Assembly (NCBI RefSeq): GCF_900696085.1
Contig: NZ_CAADFC020000009.1
Location: 248,001 to 312,000 of the forward strand
Source: Bradyrhizobium ivorense
Lineage (GTDB): Bacteria > Pseudomonadota > Alphaproteobacteria > Rhizobiales > Xanthobacteraceae
Direction of reading: 5' to 3'
DNA length: 64,000 nt
In this document: positions 61,986 to 64,000 of the stretch, piece after piece
Layout: every line of letters starts with the position of its first letter
Position numbering within the stretch: the first letter of the stretch is position 1
Translations under genes and position numbers: made by a program
Notes under the pieces: generated by a model
The model's database searches: none
What the model was told of the DNA's origin: nothing
Seen by the model: only the letters and a program-made list of their open reading frames with translations

Positions 61986-63512
61986 CTATTGAAAGCTGTT
62001 CGCGTAAAGCTGCTCGATTTGCTCGATCTCCTGCGGGGTCAATTGAGCGAACTCGTTTTCCTTGGCCCGCTTCGAAAGGTTACCCTGGTTTTGCCTGAGG
62101 AAGCCAAACAGGTTGTTCAGCGTTCGCTCGGGCATGTCGATGATATTTTCGACCCCGGACCGGAACGAATCGAAGTTGCGGAGGAAATTCGTCTCGTTTG
62201 GGAGGTCCTGTTCAATCGTCCGCCGCACGCATTCGTAGAGGAATTCCGCATGGGGCGTTGCGTCGAAGAACCGATAAAAATCGGCAGTGTCGTTCAGGAC
62301 CTTCACATTGCCCTTCTGCGTTGCTTCCCACTGGACGTAGGGAAGCAATCTGCTTGAGTAGCTTTCCAGGACGCCCTTGTATTCCGTGATCCTGTCGAGG
62401 ATTGCCGACGATACCGGGAAATGAAGTTCCGGCGGATTGAAGCCGCGCCGCGCAAGCACATGGTGCATCAGGTAACGATGTATGCGGCCATTGCCATCTT
62501 CAAACGGGTGTATGTAGACGAAACCAAACGCCAACACCGCTGCGGCGACAACCGGATCAAGTTCGTCCTCGGCGCTGTGATCGAACGCGATCAGACCCGC
62601 CATAAGGGATGCGATATCTTCGTGCCGCGCGCTGATATGATCGGGGATGGGCCGCTGCGTATCGCGGTCATGCTCGCCGACAAAACCGCCCTCCTGGCGG
62701 AAGCCCATCTTCACGAATCGTTCGTCGCCGATAACGATGCCCTGCAACCGCAGAAACTCTTGCGCGTCGAGCGGCGCCCGCCCTGCCTCGCCGATGGCAC
62801 GGCCCCACCGCTGGATGCGGTCCTGCGGTGGCCTCTCGCCCTCGATCACGTAACTGGACTTTGAATCCTTAAGCAGAAGAAACGCGGCTGTCCGGGCGAG
62901 CAAATCCTTCGGGACTTCGCTGATGACGGCGCGCGCGCGCGCCTTCCAATCCTGCGCAATGAATTCCTTCAGCGCGGGCGTCCTAAACACGAGCGGACAG
63001 AATTCCGGCGTGCCCGGCAGATTGTTGCGAACGCGGTGCCGGGTTGAGTTCTGCCCCGCCGCGCCGAACTGGAGATCGGTATCGACGGCCTCCACATACG
63101 AAACCTTATCCGCGGATGGCAGCTGCAACTCCCGGTCAAGCAGCCACTCATACAGAAACCAGATGCGGCGCGTGTAGAGGCCGGTTGGCTTTTGGCGCAC
63201 AAGTTCGGCGATATCGCCTTCCTTTACCGTAAGGAAAAGCCGCTTCAGAACGGCGAGGTCGAGCCCTTCATACTTGAGTGCGAAAGTCAGATGCCCCTCA
63301 AGAGATGCATCAGGCGCGTGGCGCGGCGTGTAGATTCGCCAGCCACCCTGCTCGATGATGCGGTGCTTGGACCCAATGGCCGATAGTATCCGGGGGATCG
63401 GAACGGGCAGCTTGTAAGCGTGAATCAAGGCGGCATAGCCAGCCGGGGAAGCCGGCTCTGGCAGCCGCCGGTCATGAAAAACACTCACCGCTCCTGAAAA
63501 TTGCACGCTCAA
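61986..63512 (-). CDS. Fic-family protein (AMP-transferase-like)
   Basis: A 508-residue protein with an intact Fic motif HPFEDGNGRIHR (335-346): catalytic His335, nucleotide-binding GNGR. An upstream SSYVIEGE (219-226) matches the class II inhibitory helix [S/T]xxxE[G/N] with Glu224, which blocks the ATP site until displaced. The N-terminal 200 residues have a winged-helix-like part (LKRLFLTVKEGDIAELV), and residues about 400-508 form a C-terminal HTH-like helical domain, as in large Fic proteins (Fic/DOC with DUF4172 or wHTH). Reaction: transfer of AMP from ATP to a hydroxyl on a protein. Target unknown. It is divergent from the next gene, with operator-like repeats between. Confidence 0.9.
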   Translation of the reverse strand: MSVQFSGAVSVFHDRRLPEPASPAGYAALIHAYKLPVPIPRILSAIGSKHRIIEQGGWRIYTPRHAPDASLEGHLTFALKYEGLDLAVLKRLFLTVKEGDIAELVRQKPTGLYTRRIWFLYEWLLDRELQLPSADKVSYVEAVDTDLQFGAAGQNSTRHRVRNNLPGTPEFCPLVFRTPALKEFIAQDWKARARAVISEVPKDLLARTAAFLLLKDSKSSYVIEGERPPQDRIQRWGRAIGEAGRAPLDAQEFLRLQGIVIGDERFVKMGFRQEGGFVGEHDRDTQRPIPDHISARHEDIASLMAGLIAFDHSAEDELDPVVAAAVLAFGFVYIHPFEDGNGRIHRYLMHHVLARRGFNPPELHFPVSSAILDRITEYKGVLESYSSRLLPYVQWEATQKGNVKVLNDTADFYRFFDATPHAEFLYECVRRTIEQDLPNETNFLRNFDSFRSGVENIIDMPERTLNNLFGFLRQNQGNLSKRAKENEFAQLTPQEIEQIEQLYANSFQ

Positions 63513-63520
63513 ATCAAACT

Positions 63521-63637
63521 CCCTGAAAAATCATCTCCGGCCTGATTTCCCTTCACTCCGGGCACGAACGCCGAAATTCCATTATAATCCGTGAAAAACA
63601 ATCCCTCAAAGCATTTTTCGTGAAAAGTGATCTCCGG
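63521..63637. promoter_or_regulatory. Repeated TGAAAAnTnATCTCCGG motif upstream of the Fic gene
   Basis: CCTGAAAAATCATCTCCGG (63522-63540) and CGTGAAAAGTGATCTCCGG (63619-63637) differ at three positions, and CGTGAAAAACAATCCC at 63590-63605 is a weaker copy. Two of the TGAAAA starts, at 63592 and 63621, are 29 bases apart. The position in the fic leader (63513-63795) makes a regulator-binding site plausible. The binding protein is unknown. Confidence 0.5.
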
Positions 63638-63743
63638 GCGAAGCGGATCAGCCTGCCTCAAAATCGCTGGCTATCAAAATGACGGCTGCGAAAAGAAAAT
63701 ATCTCGCTGAGTCAGTAGCTTGAAAGAAATCTGGCCGCGAAAC

Positions 63744-63773
63744 TTGACTCAAGTCTGCTGAATCTCATATTAC
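63744..63773 (+). promoter_or_regulatory. Possible sigma-70 promoter of the STAS-like gene
   Basis: TTGACT at 63744-63749 and TATTAC at 63768-63773 are separated by 18 bases, 22 bases upstream of the ATG at 63796. The fit is reasonable but unproven. Confidence 0.5.
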
Positions 63774-63795
63774 TCACATATAAGGAGTGAGATGC

Positions 63796-64000
63796 ATGAG
63801 ATACCCTTACATCAACATGCGGGAGCTGACGGGAATCGACGTTCTCTCCAGCGCCTCGGACGGCAGGGCTGGATTTAAAGCCATGCTCGAAAAGATCCAG
63901 ACGGACCCGGCATCTCCAACACCGCTGGTTATCGACTTTGCCGGCATCACCGTGGCGACCGCCAGCTATCTGCGCGAGGCAATCTTCAATCTCAAAACCT
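63796..64000 (+). CDS. STAS-like (DUF4325-type) protein, partial
   Basis: An open frame from ATG 63796 (AAGGAG upstream at about 63782) runs to the window end: 68 residues and incomplete. It reads MRYPYINMRELTGIDVLSSA, then GRAGFKAMLEKIQTD, PLVIDFAGITVATASYLREAIFNL. This has the pattern of STAS-like DUF4325 proteins: a beta strand with VIDFxGI, then S/T-rich turn and helix. Family members often pair with a histidine-kinase-like ATPase or sit near defence genes; what follows here is outside the window. Confidence 0.65.
   Translation, partial: MRYPYINMRELTGIDVLSSASDGRAGFKAMLEKIQTDPASPTPLVIDFAGITVATASYLREAIFNLKT

Noticed and set aside
1..64000. CRISPR array, cas genes, complete insertion sequences or rRNA genes
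   Set aside because: I found no series of equally spaced direct repeats, no Cas motif, no full-length transposase and no rRNA sequence while reading the window.

Overview
The window is GC-rich DNA of an alphaproteobacterium, most likely Bradyrhizobium or a close relative in the Nitrobacteraceae. I base this on strong G/C at third codon positions, several small uncharacterised protein families I associate with that genus, REP-like GGATnnnGCTGCG...ATCCGGG palindromes, and household genes such as a UPF0182 membrane protein and a cyclase-TPR protein. No database search was possible, so every family name is a recognition call from motifs and context.

Bases 1-18,000 look like ordinary chromosome. 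In order they hold a PhzF-type enzyme (cut by the window start), a secreted alpha/beta hydrolase, a BisC/TMAO-reductase-type molybdoenzyme, a run of small hypothetical genes with dispersed repeats, an exported DUF4038 glycoside hydrolase-like protein, a FabF-like ketoacyl synthase, an adenylate cyclase-TPR protein and the UPF0182 protein.

At 18,078 a 3' fragment of a tRNA-Glu gene meets a tyrosine integrase gene. This is the classic edge of an integrated element, and the DNA to its right is accessory in character. It starts with debris and mobile-element functions (a frameshifted flippase fragment, an excisionase-like HTH gene, a stand-alone HNH-type protein, an MdcH fragment). Then come a TerY-P signalling operon (VWA protein, PP2C phosphatase, kinase with zinc ribbon and HhH, zinc-ribbon membrane protein), a metabolic patch (GH88-type hydrolase, frameshifted MFS transporter, enoyl-CoA hydratase) and a chemoreceptor.

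The most interesting part is 37-64 kb, which reads like a defence island. It holds (i) a three-gene Lamassu/ABC-3C-like module: a small protein, a Rad50/SMC-like ATPase with a CxxC hook, and a 1560-residue protein with an Mrr-like nuclease motif and a STAND-like NTPase; (ii) a DUF2130 coiled-coil nuclease-like protein; (iii) a SIR2-HerA pair with a translationally coupled KTSC-domain gene; (iv) a four-gene operon whose products are all exported (lipoprotein, metzincin, trypsin-like protease, alpha/beta-hydrolase lipoprotein); (v) a three-gene operon of a nitrilase-fold enzyme, a winged-helix protein and a small helical protein; (vi) a remnant of another hook-type ATPase; (vii) a Tat-exported/Sec-exported gene pair of unknown function; (viii) a Fic protein divergent from a STAS-like (DUF4325-type) gene cut by the window end, with repeated operator-like motifs between them. 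SIR2-HerA and Lamassu/ABC-3C are known antiphage types. The KTSC partner, the large nuclease-STAND effector and the nitrilase trio are the best candidates for something not yet described. The far end of the element is not in the window.
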